Assembly (NCBI GenBank): GCA_937888775.1
Contig: CALAQT010000123.1
Span: 1 to 21,939, forward strand
Direction of reading: 5' to 3'
DNA: 21,939 bases
Source: an uncultured Actinomycetes bacterium
GTDB taxonomy: Bacteria > Actinomycetota > Thermoleophilia > Solirubrobacterales > Solirubrobacteraceae
A program made the position numbers and the translations under genes. Under the pieces are notes generated by a model, which made no database searches, was not told the DNA's origin, and worked only from the letters and a program-made list of their open reading frames with translations. Positions 1 to 7,545 of the stretch are shown here, one piece after another; position 1 is the first letter of the stretch; every line of letters starts with the position of its first letter.

Positions 1-121
1 ACTCGCCGGTCGTCGGAGCGATCCACTCGCCACCGATGAAATTCTCGTAGCGCTCTGCCAGCTTGACCGGACTTCCCGACTGGCCGGGCGCCTCATAGGT
101 CGTTGATTGCACCGTTGACAT
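1..121 (-). CDS. aldehyde dehydrogenase, N-terminal part (runs off the window)
   Basis: Reading the minus strand from an ATG at 121 gives about 40 residues, including YENFIGGEWIAPTTGE, the typical opening of NAD(P)-dependent aldehyde dehydrogenases. The preceding PGQSGSPVKL stretch resembles the acetaldehyde dehydrogenase (ExaC/AcoD-like) subgroup. These enzymes oxidise aldehydes such as acetaldehyde to the acid in the cytoplasm, using a catalytic cysteine and glutamate that lie outside this window. A good Shine-Dalgarno (GGGAGG) sits 5 nt before the ATG and supports this start. The gene is divergent from the CBS-domain gene, with 170 nt between the two starts; I see no convincing -35/-10 pair in that gap. 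Only the family can be called; the substrate is inferred from the N-terminal resemblance. Confidence 0.85.
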   Translation of the reverse strand, partial: MSTVQSTTYEAPGQSGSPVKLAERYENFIGGEWIAPTTGE

Positions 122-291
122 ACCGGCCTCCCGTTTGGTTTGACACGAATCCAAGTCAATTGCAGCACCAGGCCGGTGATCCGTCATCGGTGCCTATAGC
201 GGGGGAGCGTGAGGTAAACCACCGATGCCGAAGGGCTTAGACCGGCGTACGGTCCGACTTGACTATCCAAGACGGACGAGGAGGTACCAAC

Positions 292-750
292 GTGCCACCC
301 GACACGATTGAGCCATATCACGGCAGCTATCTGATGCCGGCCTTCGAGCACGCCACGGTAGCCGACGCGATGCATCCCGGAATCCTCTCCGTGAGCCCTG
401 AAGCGTCACTTACCGAGGTGGCTCGGATGATGGCCACCCGACACGTTCACTGCGCGGCGGTCATGGGCATATCGCATGAGCACGGGGGCGAATTGCTCGT
501 ATGGGGTCTGATCTCCGACCTCGACCTGGTACAGGCGGGTCTGGGGTCCGAGCCGCAGCAGACCGCCGCCACGCTAGCCCAGGAGCCGATCATCAGCGTC
601 GAGCCGGCGACGCCGATCCGGGAAGCCGCGCAGCTGATGCTCGGTCACGGCGAGTCGCACATCGTCGTCATCGACCCCGGGACACAGCGGCCGATCGGCA
701 TCCTCTCCACGCTGGACATCGCCGGGATCCTGGCCTGGGGCGAGGCTTGA
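292..750 (+). CDS. tandem CBS-domain protein
   Basis: This 152-residue soluble protein is made almost entirely of two CBS domains, at about residues 22-83 (VADAMHPGILSVSPEASL to GLISDLDLV) and 94-150 (EPIISVEPATPI to PIGILSTLDIAGIL). A CBS pair folds into a Bateman module that commonly binds adenosine nucleotides or similar ligands and acts as an energy or redox sensor; stand-alone proteins of this kind include mycobacterial Hrp1 of the DosR regulon. I chose the GTG at 292 because GAGGAGG lies at 278-284 with a 7-nt spacer; a TTG at 259 in the same frame has no comparable site. The partner is not evident from the sequence. The gene reads towards the surface-protein/ABC pair but is separated from it by a repeat-rich 109-nt gap. 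Confidence 0.88.
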   Translation: MPPDTIEPYHGSYLMPAFEHATVADAMHPGILSVSPEASLTEVARMMATRHVHCAAVMGISHEHGGELLVWGLISDLDLVQAGLGSEPQQTAATLAQEPIISVEPATPIREAAQLMLGHGESHIVVIDPGTQRPIGILSTLDIAGILAWGEA

Positions 751-816
751 CGGCAGGCCCGCCCGAGGCTGTGGTGACCGCCGGCGATCGGCTCAGCTGA
801 CCGCTGGCGATTATCC

Positions 817-858
817 CGATCGCCCACAGGAGCACAGCGATCGCCCAAAGGAGCACAG
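817..858 (+). repeat. 21-bp tandem duplication carrying a Shine-Dalgarno
   Basis: Positions 817-837 and 838-858 are two copies of the same 21-bp unit, differing at a single base (C at 827, A at 848). Each contains an AGGAG core. The second copy (AAAGGAG, 847-853) is 6 nt from the TTG that starts the next gene. A looser repeat (GACCGCCGGCGAT and GACCGCTGGCGAT) lies just upstream at about 777-811, and a 15-bp unit is repeated about three times at the start of the next coding region (about 889-935). The whole stretch appears to have grown by slippage. Confidence 0.8.
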
Positions 859-859
859 T

Positions 860-1444
860 TTGCAGACCGTCATGACAAGTCCCGGCGTGCGCCATCGGGC
901 CCGGCGCCATCGGGCCCCGCGCCATCGCGCCCGGTCCAGACCGGCGCTCGCCCTCAGCGCTGTCCTGGTCGGGGTCGGGGTCGCTGCATGGGGCGGCAGC
1001 TCGTCGACATCTAGCTCCCAGACTTCCGCGAGCCCCCGCGCTACGACGACGACCAGCTCGTCGACTGCATCGGCGACTTCGCCGGCGACGACGACGTCGG
1101 CCGGCGGGGCGGGCGGATCGGCATCGGTCACCACGGGCCCCGTGCGAGCAAAGCTTCGCGGCGCCAACCACACTCCCACAGCCAACCGATATTGGTCCTA
1201 CTCGGTGCGGGTGACCGACGCCAGCGGGCATCCGCTGTCAGGAACCGTCGAGATCGAGTTCGTGTTCGGCGGACAGGTGGTGGGACGTGACACCCCGCCC
1301 ACTCACCCGATCAAACACGGACGCTGGCAGGACAAACTCAAGTTCCCGCCGACCGCGGTTGGCGAGCCGTTGACATTCCGTGCCGTCGTCCACGCTCAGC
1401 CGGGCACGGTCACGCTCGATTGGCCGATCACGGTGCGCCAGTGA
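860..1444 (+). CDS. membrane-anchored or secreted protein with Ser/Thr-rich linker and beta-type C-terminal domain
   Basis: The 194-residue product has a basic N-terminus with a repeated RHRA-like motif (about residues 11-26), one hydrophobic segment (about 28-46, ALALSAVLVGVGVAAW), a Ser/Thr/Ala-rich linker (about 47-90) and a C-terminal domain of about 95 residues containing SVRVTDASGHPLSGTVEIEF and LTFRAVVHAQPGTVTLDW, which looks like an Ig-like beta sandwich. It is probably held at the outer face of the membrane or exported; no lipobox cysteine is present. The TTG start is preferred because AAAGGAG is 6 nt upstream; an in-frame ATG at 872 is 18 nt from that site. Its stop overlaps the GTG of the ABC ATPase by 4 nt (GTGA), so the two are probably translated together and this may be an accessory of that transporter. 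No specific function is recognised. Confidence 0.75.
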   Translation: MQTVMTSPGVRHRARRHRAPRHRARSRPALALSAVLVGVGVAAWGGSSSTSSSQTSASPRATTTTSSSTASATSPATTTSAGGAGGSASVTTGPVRAKLRGANHTPTANRYWSYSVRVTDASGHPLSGTVEIEFVFGGQVVGRDTPPTHPIKHGRWQDKLKFPPTAVGEPLTFRAVVHAQPGTVTLDWPITVRQ

Positions 1445-2181
1445 GCACCGCGATGCTCGCGCGCCTCAGTGGTCGGTCCCGCGATCGGCTCGGCATCGAC
1501 GACGCGACCCAAGCCGGCGGCGGGGGCGCAGCGGTGCAGGTCGCAGACGTCGTCAAGTCGTTTGGTCCGATCAAGGCGCTGCGCGGGGTCTCGCTTGCCG
1601 TGGCCCCGTCTGAGTTCGTGACGATCACCGGTCCGTCGGGGTCTGGCAAGAGCACTCTGCTGAGCGTGATCGGGAGCCTCGCGCGGCCGGATTCGGGGAC
1701 GATCACCGTCGCCGGAATACCGGTGCCCGAGCCGCGGCGGGCAGTCGAGTTTCGCCGCCGGATGGTCGGATTCGTGTTCCAGGACAATCTCCTGCTTCCC
1801 TACCTGAGCGCTCAAAGCAACATTGAGGCGGCGCTGCTGGCGGTAGGCGTCGGGCACCGTGAACGTCGCCAGCGAAGCTCGGCCCTGCTTGACGAGGTCG
1901 GCCTTCGTGATCGCGCGGACCATCTTCCCTCCGAGCTGTCCGGTGGCCAGCGCCAGGCGGTGGCGCTGGCGCGGGCACTCGCCAACGATCCGTGTGTGCT
2001 GCTCGCCGACGAGCCCACCGGCGCCCTGGACTCCGAGAGCACCGAGCGAGCGCTGGACCTTCTGGCCGCCGAACGCGAGCGGTACGGCATGACCGTGATC
2101 GTCGTCAGCCACGATTCTGCCGTGGCCGGGCGCGCCGACCGCGTGGTCAGGCTGGTTGACGGCCGCGTCGTCGATGCCTGA
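1441..2181 (+). CDS. ABC transporter ATP-binding protein, MacB/LolD (FtsE-like) type
   Basis: This 246-residue protein is a single ABC ATPase domain: Walker A GPSGSGKST (residues 64-72), Q-loop FQDN (about 113-116), signature LSGGQ (166-170), and Walker B VLLADEP followed by TGALDSE, the hallmark of the MacB/LolD/FtsE branch that drives FtsX-like permeases. It would power substrate extrusion or a mechanical change across the membrane. The GTG at 1441 overlaps the upstream stop (GTGA); a longer in-frame reading from 1420 would run into the preceding gene without a better ribosome site. The natural permease partner would be the FtsX-like protein encoded at 2188-3291, but that gene is on the opposite strand and converges with this one, with only 6 nt between the stops. 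The pairing is an inference from family and proximity. Confidence 0.93.
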   Translation: MSTAMLARLSGRSRDRLGIDDATQAGGGGAAVQVADVVKSFGPIKALRGVSLAVAPSEFVTITGPSGSGKSTLLSVIGSLARPDSGTITVAGIPVPEPRRAVEFRRRMVGFVFQDNLLLPYLSAQSNIEAALLAVGVGHRERRQRSSALLDEVGLRDRADHLPSELSGGQRQAVALARALANDPCVLLADEPTGALDSESTERALDLLAAERERYGMTVIVVSHDSAVAGRADRVVRLVDGRVVDA

Positions 2182-2187
2182 CGGAGA

Positions 2188-3291
2188 TCATCCCGATGCC
2201 AGCGCCGCCGCAGTCCACGTGCGCGTAACGCGCCAGATCGGGTAGACGGCGCCGAGAACGCCGATCGCCACGCCGATCAGACTCGCTCGTCCGAGCCCCC
2301 AGGCGGTCAGCTCCGGCGAGATGAAGCTCTGGAGCCCGAGCGTCGCGGGGAGCAATCCACTGGCCAGGACCCCCAGGACCAAGCCCGCTGCGGTTCCGAG
2401 GATGCTCACCGCCACCGCCTCACCCAGGACCAGGGCCGCCAGTTGGGACCCACTCCAGCCGATCGTCGCCAACAGGGCCAACTCGCGCCGGCGCTCAAGC
2501 ACCGCCGCGAGCATCGTGTTGGCGACGGTCAGCGCTCCAATGATCAGCGCCAAGACCACGATCAGCAGCACCGCCTTGCTGATCAGGTCGCTGTTGGCGC
2601 CGGCGCGGATCGCCTCGCTCGGATCGGAGATCGCCGATACGCCGGGGAAGGCGGCCGCCAGCTGTCGCTCTGCGGTCGCCGGGGTGACCTGCGCCACCAG
2701 GCGCACCGCGATCGAGGTCGCCTCCTGCGACGTCCGTCCGGCGATCGACTGGGCGTCACCGAGGGTTGTGATCGCCCCCGAGTCCTCGAAGGTTATGCCT
2801 GACTGATACACACCGGCAATCACGAAGGATCGGCCGCCGATCCGGATCGTTTGACCCGGGCGAGCGTGAAGCTGCTGGGCGAGCAGACCGCCGATCACCA
2901 CCTGGCCATGGCCCTCGGCCCGGCCGGCCGTGTACACCAGCCGGCGCGCGACGAACCCGTCCTGCTGCAGTCCGAACACGATCGCCGACGGAGCTCGGGG
3001 GATCGCACCGACCACCAGTTGCAGGGGCGTGGCATCGACGATCTCCGGCTGGGCCTTCACGCGCGCCACCAGCGAAAGCGGCAGGACCGACGACGTCGGA
3101 TCACCGGCGTCACGCTGGAACAGGCCGAGATCCGCGCGACCGAGGTGCACGAGCTGCCCGGCGGTGCGATCGAGGCCGGCCGAGAGCGCCAGCAGGGCGA
3201 CGATCGCCGCGACGCCCACCGCGATCCCCGCCGCGGTGATTGCGGTACGCGCCATCCGCCGGCGAAGGTTCGCGACGATCAGAGCGAGCAT
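2188..3291 (-). CDS. FtsX/MacB-type ABC transporter permease
   Basis: The 367-residue protein has the MacB-type layout: a first membrane helix near residues 17-38, a periplasm-like/extracellular domain (about 40-235, MacB_PCD-like), then three helices at about 237-260, 285-313 and 335-352 forming the FtsX domain, including the typical ALTVANTMLAAVLERRRELALL and a WRVTR C-terminal loop. Such permeases work with a LolD/MacB-type ATPase to export lipids, peptides or antibiotics, or to move cell-envelope factors. It is the last gene of a minus-strand series (ftsH, small unknown gene, permease), starting 27 nt after the small gene ends. Its likely ATPase lies tail to tail with it on the other strand. 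The substrate cannot be read from the sequence. Confidence 0.92.
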   Translation of the reverse strand: MLALIVANLRRRMARTAITAAGIAVGVAAIVALLALSAGLDRTAGQLVHLGRADLGLFQRDAGDPTSSVLPLSLVARVKAQPEIVDATPLQLVVGAIPRAPSAIVFGLQQDGFVARRLVYTAGRAEGHGQVVIGGLLAQQLHARPGQTIRIGGRSFVIAGVYQSGITFEDSGAITTLGDAQSIAGRTSQEATSIAVRLVAQVTPATAERQLAAAFPGVSAISDPSEAIRAGANSDLISKAVLLIVVLALIIGALTVANTMLAAVLERRRELALLATIGWSGSQLAALVLGEAVAVSILGTAAGLVLGVLASGLLPATLGLQSFISPELTAWGLGRASLIGVAIGVLGAVYPIWRVTRTWTAAALASG

Positions 3292-3318
3292 CCGTCAGAT
3301 GCCCCGTGGCACTGCCGC

Positions 3319-3618
3319 TCAGGTGGCGCCGACGAGCTCGCGCGCCTCATCGACCTCCAGATCGCCGATGGAGACCTTGAAGGCCACTGTGTCGACATAG
3401 CTTGCCGAACCAGCCTGGGTCTTCATCATCGCCATCTGAGGCGTGATGCCGGCATCAGCCAAGTCCTCAGCCGCGGCCGGGTCAAAGCAGCGGGCACGCA
3501 GCCACTCATCGACGTCGGCGGCGTTGAAGCCCGCTTCCTCCCACGCCTGTGCGGTCGCATCCGGATCGCCTTCGTGGGCATCGTGGCCATGACGTTCAAT
3601 GACTTCTCTGATCGACAT
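3319..3618 (-). CDS. small acidic hypothetical protein between ftsH and the permease
   Basis: This 99-residue soluble, acidic protein begins MSIREVIERHGHDAHEGD and contains VDEWLRARCFDPAAAEDLAD followed by AGITPQMA, which looks like a helical bundle with a short helix-turn-helix-like unit. There is no signal peptide or membrane segment. The ATG at 3618 is chosen because an AGGG lies 7 nt upstream; an in-frame GTG two codons earlier has no usable site. It sits 57 nt after ftsH and 27 nt before the permease on the same strand, so it is probably cotranscribed with both. I do not recognise a named family. A role as an adaptor of FtsH or of the transporter would be a guess from position only. Confidence 0.7.
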   Translation of the reverse strand: MSIREVIERHGHDAHEGDPDATAQAWEEAGFNAADVDEWLRARCFDPAAAEDLADAGITPQMAMMKTQAGSASYVDTVAFKVSIGDLEVDEARELVGAT

Positions 3619-3675
3619 ACACACACCCTAGGACCGATGGCCTCGGCGCTCATCCGCAGAGTCCCTCCAACAGCT

Positions 3676-5700
3676 TCAGTAGATAGCCGACCGCCCGCCG
3701 GTCCTGGCAGCGCCTACGGTGGCTCCCGCCGGGATCTCGGCGGCAGCGTACGCGTCGGCCTCGTCGAGCGTCTCATGCTTGAGCAGCGCGCTGGCCAGCA
3801 GGTCCAGCTGGTCTCGGTGCTGGGCAAGCATGCTTTTGGCCTGCGCGTAGCAATCGGCGGTGATCCGCTTCACCTCGTCGTCGATCAGCTCGAGCGTACG
3901 CTGCGATGCGACCCCGCCGAAGCCAGGGAAGCCAAAGCTCTCCTCGCCCGGCCTGGGCAGTGCTGACAGCAGGCCGATCTGATCCGACATTCCCCAGCGC
4001 CCCACCATCTGGCGGGCCAGTGCCGTCGCCTGCTCCAGATCAGACTCAGCGCCGGTGGTCGTCTCGCCATACACCAGCGACTCCGCCGCCCGACCGCCCA
4101 GCAGGCCGATCAGCCGCCCGCGGAGATAGCTCTCGCCGTAGCCGTAACGATCTGACTCCGGGCTCTGAAAGGTCACCCCCAGCGCCTGACCGCGCGGGAT
4201 GATCGAGACCTTGCGCACGGGATCGGCTCCCGGCTGCAGCATGCCGAGCAAAGCGTGTCCGGACTCGTGGTAGGCGGTCCGCCGGCGCTCGTCTTCGGAG
4301 ATCACGATCCGCCGAGCCGCACCGAGCACGATCCGCTCCAATGCATCGGTGAAATCCTGGCGACGGACGACTTCAGAGTCCCCCCGGGCCGCGCCCAGCG
4401 CCGCCTCGTTGGCCAGATTGCGCAGATCCGCGCCGACCATTCCGGGGGTGCTGGAGGCGATCGCCGCCAGGTCGACGTCGTCGGCGAGCGGGATGCCTCG
4501 CGTGTGAACGAGGAGGATCATCAGCCGGCCCTCCTGGTCAGGAGGATTGACGGTGATCCGCCGATCGAAGCGCCCGGCGCGCAGCAGCGCCGGATCCAGG
4601 ATCTCCGGCCGGTTGGTTGCGGCCAGCACGATCACACCTTCGTTGCCGGTGAAGCCGTCCATCTCGGTGAGGATCTGGTTGAGCGTCTGCTCGCGCTCGT
4701 CGTTGGCGCCGCTGAGGGCTCCGGCGCCGCGCCGGCGACCGATCGCGTCCAACTCGTCGATGAACACGATCGCCGGGGCTTCCTGCTTGGCCTGCACGAA
4801 CAGGTCGCGCACGCGGCTGGCCCCAACGCCGACAATCATCTCGACGAACTCCGAGGCGGAGATCGAGAAGAAGGGGACGTCGGCTTCGCCGGCCACCGCC
4901 CGCGCGAGCAGCGTCTTGCCCGTGCCCGGGGGCCCGCTGAGCAGGACGCCGCGCGGGATCCGGCCACCGAGCCGCCGATAGCGATCCGGGTACTTGAGGA
5001 AGTCGACCACCTCGGCAAGCTCCGCGGTGGCCTCGTCGATACCGGCGACGTCGGCGAACGTGGTGCGCTGCTCATTGGCCTCGTACTTACGCGCCTTGGA
5101 ACGGCCCATGCCGCCGAACATCCCGCCCCCTCCACTCATCGCACCGGAGGCCCGGCGCATGATCCAGAAGAAGAAGCCCACGAACAGCAGTGTCGGTACG
5201 AACCCGACCAAGATCGTGACGAGCGTCGATTGCCCCGAGCTGATCGGCTTGGCGCTCACCACCGCGCCCTCGCGCAGCAGGGTGCTCAGCACCTGGTCGT
5301 CGGCGAACGACGGCCGCTGGGTCGCGAAGTCGACCGACGAGACGCCGTTCTTACCGGTGGGATAGATCACGGCGTGACGGAAGGTCCCCTGGATCGCCGA
5401 GCCCTGGGCATTGACGGTCGCGATGTTGTGATCCTGCAGCTGCGCGCTGAAGACGCTGTAGGGAACGCTCAGGCGTGTAGGGCCGCTCGATTCGGTGGTC
5501 AGCGCCACGAACCAGTTCAGCGCCAGCAGCAGCGCCACCACCAGCCAGATGCTCGGCCGCTTGTGCGGCGGCGCCGGCGCCGGGGTGGCCCGCGGCGCGG
5601 GACGCGCCCCCTCCACCCTCCATGGGCGGTGGCTGTGCTCGGGCGGCGCGGCCTCGCCACCGGCGGGTGCTGACCCACGAGAGCTCGGTTTGTCTGCCAT
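3676..5700 (-). CDS. ftsH: ATP-dependent zinc metalloprotease FtsH
   Basis: FtsH is a hexameric membrane-bound AAA+ protease that extracts and degrades membrane and short-lived cytoplasmic proteins. From the ATG at 5700 (MADKPSSRG) the protein has 674 residues: a Pro/Ala-rich cytoplasmic tail, membrane helix 1 (about 51-68), a short external domain, helix 2 (about 159-180), a Gly-rich linker, the AAA+ module with Walker A GPPGTGKT (256-263), Walker B VFIDE (312-316) and the second region of homology [19 protein letters not shown] (about 362-380), then the M41 peptidase with zinc motif HESGH (478-482) and a downstream ESDLEQAT carrying the third ligand. All catalytic parts are present. An upstream start near 5793 is open, but 5700 has a purine-rich AGGGGAG directly before it and fits the usual length. 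The N-terminal tail of about 50 residues before helix 1 is longer than in E. coli FtsH. The small gene and the permease follow. Confidence 0.96.
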   Translation of the reverse strand: MADKPSSRGSAPAGGEAAPPEHSHRPWRVEGARPAPRATPAPAPPHKRPSIWLVVALLLALNWFVALTTESSGPTRLSVPYSVFSAQLQDHNIATVNAQGSAIQGTFRHAVIYPTGKNGVSSVDFATQRPSFADDQVLSTLLREGAVVSAKPISSGQSTLVTILVGFVPTLLFVGFFFWIMRRASGAMSGGGGMFGGMGRSKARKYEANEQRTTFADVAGIDEATAELAEVVDFLKYPDRYRRLGGRIPRGVLLSGPPGTGKTLLARAVAGEADVPFFSISASEFVEMIVGVGASRVRDLFVQAKQEAPAIVFIDELDAIGRRRGAGALSGANDEREQTLNQILTEMDGFTGNEGVIVLAATNRPEILDPALLRAGRFDRRITVNPPDQEGRLMILLVHTRGIPLADDVDLAAIASSTPGMVGADLRNLANEAALGAARGDSEVVRRQDFTDALERIVLGAARRIVISEDERRRTAYHESGHALLGMLQPGADPVRKVSIIPRGQALGVTFQSPESDRYGYGESYLRGRLIGLLGGRAAESLVYGETTTGAESDLEQATALARQMVGRWGMSDQIGLLSALPRPGEESFGFPGFGGVASQRTLELIDDEVKRITADCYAQAKSMLAQHRDQLDLLASALLKHETLDEADAYAAAEIPAGATVGAARTGGRSAIY

Positions 5701-5856
5701 CTCCCCTAAAGCGTCAAGGGGCCGAGGCCTTCCTACATCCGCTCCGGGCCACAGCCGGAGCCGTAGTTGTCCCCGATCCATGCGCGTCAACACGGATGGC
5801 CGATCGGGTCATTTACCCGGACGCCGCGCGCGGATCCGGCCGGTAAATTTCGCAGC

Positions 5857-6018
5857 ATGTCTGCCAGGCCAAAGTTCAAGCCTCCAGACGAGAGCGCTGA
5901 GCCCCAGCCCTTCCGCCATCTGCGCCTGCGAAATGAGCGCCGCGAACGTGCGCGGCGCGAACGCATCGAGCAGCTGGTCGCGCGGGCGCGCAAGCGCCGC
6001 AGCCTCGGCGACCGCTAA
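5857..6018 (+). CDS. possible small, very basic protein
   Basis: An ATG at 5857 opens a 53-residue frame beginning MSARPKFKPPDESAEPQPF and continuing as an almost uninterrupted Arg/Glu-rich helix (RNERRERARRERIEQL) ending in SLGDR. This could be a nucleic-acid-binding or ribosome-associated peptide. There is no Shine-Dalgarno, but a TAAATT box (5844-5849) lies 7 nt before the ATG, which would suit a leaderless transcript. The gene is divergent from ftsH, with 156 nt between starts, and ends before a GC-rich hairpin. I do not recognise a family, and a chance open frame cannot be excluded. Confidence 0.4.
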   Translation: MSARPKFKPPDESAEPQPFRHLRLRNERRERARRERIEQLVARARKRRSLGDR

Positions 6019-6026
6019 GCGGCCCT

Positions 6027-6044
6027 GGCGCCCGCCCGGGCGCC
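6027..6044. terminator. GC-rich hairpin between convergent genes
   Basis: GGCGCCC at 6027-6033 and GGGCGCC at 6038-6044 can pair as a perfect 7-bp stem with a GCCC loop. It lies just after the small basic gene (stop at 6018) and downstream of the convergent CxxC gene. No T-tract follows on either strand, so an intrinsic terminator is possible but not well supported. Confidence 0.35.
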
Positions 6045-6074
6045 CAAAAGCGCAACAGCTCCGGGATCCCGGCA

Positions 6075-6116
6075 CGCGACTTCTCAACGCTCGGCGCGCG
6101 ACGTCTCAGCGCTCGG
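6075..6116. repeat. 20-bp imperfect direct repeat
   Basis: Positions 6075-6094 and 6097-6116 are copies of one 20-bp unit (CGCGAC-TCTCA-CGCTCGG pattern) with two mismatches and a 2-bp spacer. The downstream copy contains the stop codon and last codons of the minus-strand CxxC gene; the other copy lies just beyond its end. This looks like a local tandem duplication. Confidence 0.7.
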
Positions 6117-6318
6117 AACTCCCCAGGGCGTCCTCCAGGGCCACACACCCTCGGTGCCAAACCCTCAGCAGGCTCTGCCCAGGGCGCAGATCCCATTGCA
6201 GGTTCAGATACGAGGAGGATCGCAGCGTGCCGTCGGCCAACTGCATCCAGAACGGATCGTAGACGCCGATCCGATCGCCGCAGCGCGAGCAACCGGGGAG
6301 GATTGGTTGAAATGGCAT
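6106..6318 (-). CDS. small CxxC...HRGC protein (putative zinc-binding), hypothetical
   Basis: The 70-residue protein begins MPFQPILPGCSRCGDRIGVY and continues with DGTLRSSSYLNL and VWHRGCVALED. The CSRC pair (residues 10-13) and the later HRGC would provide four ligands for a zinc ribbon-like site. Small proteins of this style are, as I recall, widespread but uncharacterised in actinobacteria. There is no signal peptide or membrane segment. A weak GGGTGAG lies about 6 nt before the ATG. It stands alone on the minus strand, downstream of the stress-protein region (169 nt from the usp stop). Function is unknown. Confidence 0.75.
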   Translation of the reverse strand: MPFQPILPGCSRCGDRIGVYDPFWMQLADGTLRSSSYLNLQWDLRPGQSLLRVWHRGCVALEDALGSSER

Positions 6319-6487
6319 GACTGCTCACCCGGCCACGCCGATCCCGACGATCCCGACGATCCGAGCGTGGCCCGCGAGCAGGGACGCTAGGTGAGGCGCG
6401 ACACCGCACACAACGGTGCAGACCCTGGTTCCGTTACGGCCTAACTACCGATAGAAGCGGCTCGCCTGCGGCGCCTGGCGCCTGTCC

Positions 6488-6943
6488 CTAGTCCTTGTGG
6501 GCCGGCACGACCAGGACGGGAATCTCGGAATGGTGCAGCAACCCGCTGGACACGCTCCCCAGCAGCGAGTCCACCACTGCGGTCAGGCCGTGGGTGCCGA
6601 CGACGATCAGCTTGGCGTCCTGCTCTGAGGCGACGTCCAGAATTGTGCGCCAGACGCTGGACGGGCTTCGCTCCACCCGGACGTCGACTTCGAGCCCCAG
6701 GCTGTGGGCCAGCTGCTGCCCCTCTCCGGCGACCTGTCGCGCGCGCGCCAGCACCTCGTGCTCGAGCTTGTCGTCGTTCGGTCCCGCCGGCGAGCTCGAA
6801 GTGCTGAACGAGTCGGCGAGCACCGCTTCCGGCGGATTGAAGACGTGCAACAGGGTCGTCCGATCAGACCCAAGCGATTGGCGAGCGACCGCTACCGCAC
6901 GCCTTGCGCTGGGCGAGCCGTCGTAACAGATCAGAGTGGACAT
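6488..6943 (-). CDS. universal stress protein (UspA family)
   Basis: This 151-residue protein is a single Usp domain: it opens with MSTLICYDGSPSARRAV, the N-terminal strand and nucleotide-contacting Asp-Gly-Ser, and near the end carries GTHGLTAVVDSLLGSVS (116-132), which satisfies the G-x2-G-x9-G-S ATP-binding signature. ATP-binding Usp proteins are produced on starvation, oxygen limitation or growth arrest and act in the cytoplasm, often as dimers. The ATG at 6943 has GAGAGG about 4 nt upstream. It is separated by 125 nt from a second usp upstream, so it may be read through from the hydrogenase-regulator transcript or have its own promoter. It differs from its neighbour by a longer central loop (about residues 43-58). 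Confidence 0.93.
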   Translation of the reverse strand: MSTLICYDGSPSARRAVAVARQSLGSDRTTLLHVFNPPEAVLADSFSTSSSPAGPNDDKLEHEVLARARQVAGEGQQLAHSLGLEVDVRVERSPSSVWRTILDVASEQDAKLIVVGTHGLTAVVDSLLGSVSSGLLHHSEIPVLVVPAHKD

Positions 6944-7068
6944 CGAGCCTCTCGTTTTGGTGGTGGCCGGCAGACCGTCACGCTAAGCCCCTGGACAGAC
7001 AGACTCATCGTGGCGGCACCGTCTTTGGCCTGAGGGATTTCTACTGAAGCCCGCGCTAGCGCAGCGCC

Positions 7069-7545
7069 TCAGTGGCGATGGCTGGCGCGCTTGGCGGCGA
7101 CGCCGGGCGAAGGCACGATCATCACAGGACGGTCGGCATGCTGCAGCACCGCCTGGGAGACGCTGCCCAATAGGATCGACTTGATTCCGGTCAAGCCGCG
7201 GCTGCCGAGCACGATCAGGCTGGCCTCGACCTGCTCTGCCTGGTTGAGGATCGTCTCCCAGATCGTGGCGCCTCGTTCCGCCACGCGGGCCTCGGCGTCA
7301 AGACCGGCCTGGCGGGCGTAGCCGACACCCTCCGCGGCTCGCTCGCGCGCGGTGCGCTCGCTCGATTCGTCGATCTCCTCGAAGTTCAGCGCGGCCACGC
7401 CTAGCCCGGCTCCCGAGCGGGCCAGCACCTCGGCGAACGTCTCCCAGACGGTCAGAACCCGCGCCGGCTGGCCGCTGAGCAGCTGACCGACCCCCTTGAT
7501 CGCCGCCCGGGCGTCCTCGGAGCCGTCGTAACAGATCAGGATCAT
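7069..7545 (-). CDS. universal stress protein (UspA family), second copy
   Basis: The 158-residue protein starts MILICYDGSEDARAAI and has the ATP-binding signature GSRGLTGIKSILLGSVS (114-130, G-x2-G-x9-G-S). The start is the ATG at 7545, which overlaps the stop of the upstream DUF2188-like gene as ATGA, so no separate Shine-Dalgarno is needed; a longer frame to 7632 would only duplicate sequence used by the neighbour. It probably responds to the same signal as the hydrogenase, since it appears to be at the end of that operon. The basic C-terminal tail (AAKRASHRH) is an unusual small extension. It is a paralogue of the usp at 6488-6943, probably by old duplication, as the sequences are clearly diverged. 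Confidence 0.93.
   Translation of the reverse strand: MILICYDGSEDARAAIKGVGQLLSGQPARVLTVWETFAEVLARSGAGLGVAALNFEEIDESSERTARERAAEGVGYARQAGLDAEARVAERGATIWETILNQAEQVEASLIVLGSRGLTGIKSILLGSVSQAVLQHADRPVMIVPSPGVAAKRASHRH

Noticed and set aside
2851..3966. 371-codon plus-strand open frame over the permease, small gene and ftsH end
   Set aside because: Spans three minus-strand genes; product looks like random GC-rich translation.
4255..5673. 472-codon open frame antisense to ftsH
   Set aside because: The whole span is covered by clear FtsH motifs on the other strand; composition is typical of a codon-position shadow.
6469..6484. GGCGCCTG tandem copy downstream of usp, considered as a terminator
   Set aside because: The self-complementary units leave no stable loop and no T-tract follows on the minus strand.
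7033..7062. Imperfect palindrome (GGGATT...AAGCCC) and GCGCTAGCGC between the two usp genes, considered as a DosR-type box or terminator
   Set aside because: Spacing does not fit the DosR consensus, and the 10-bp palindrome has no room for a loop and no T-tract.
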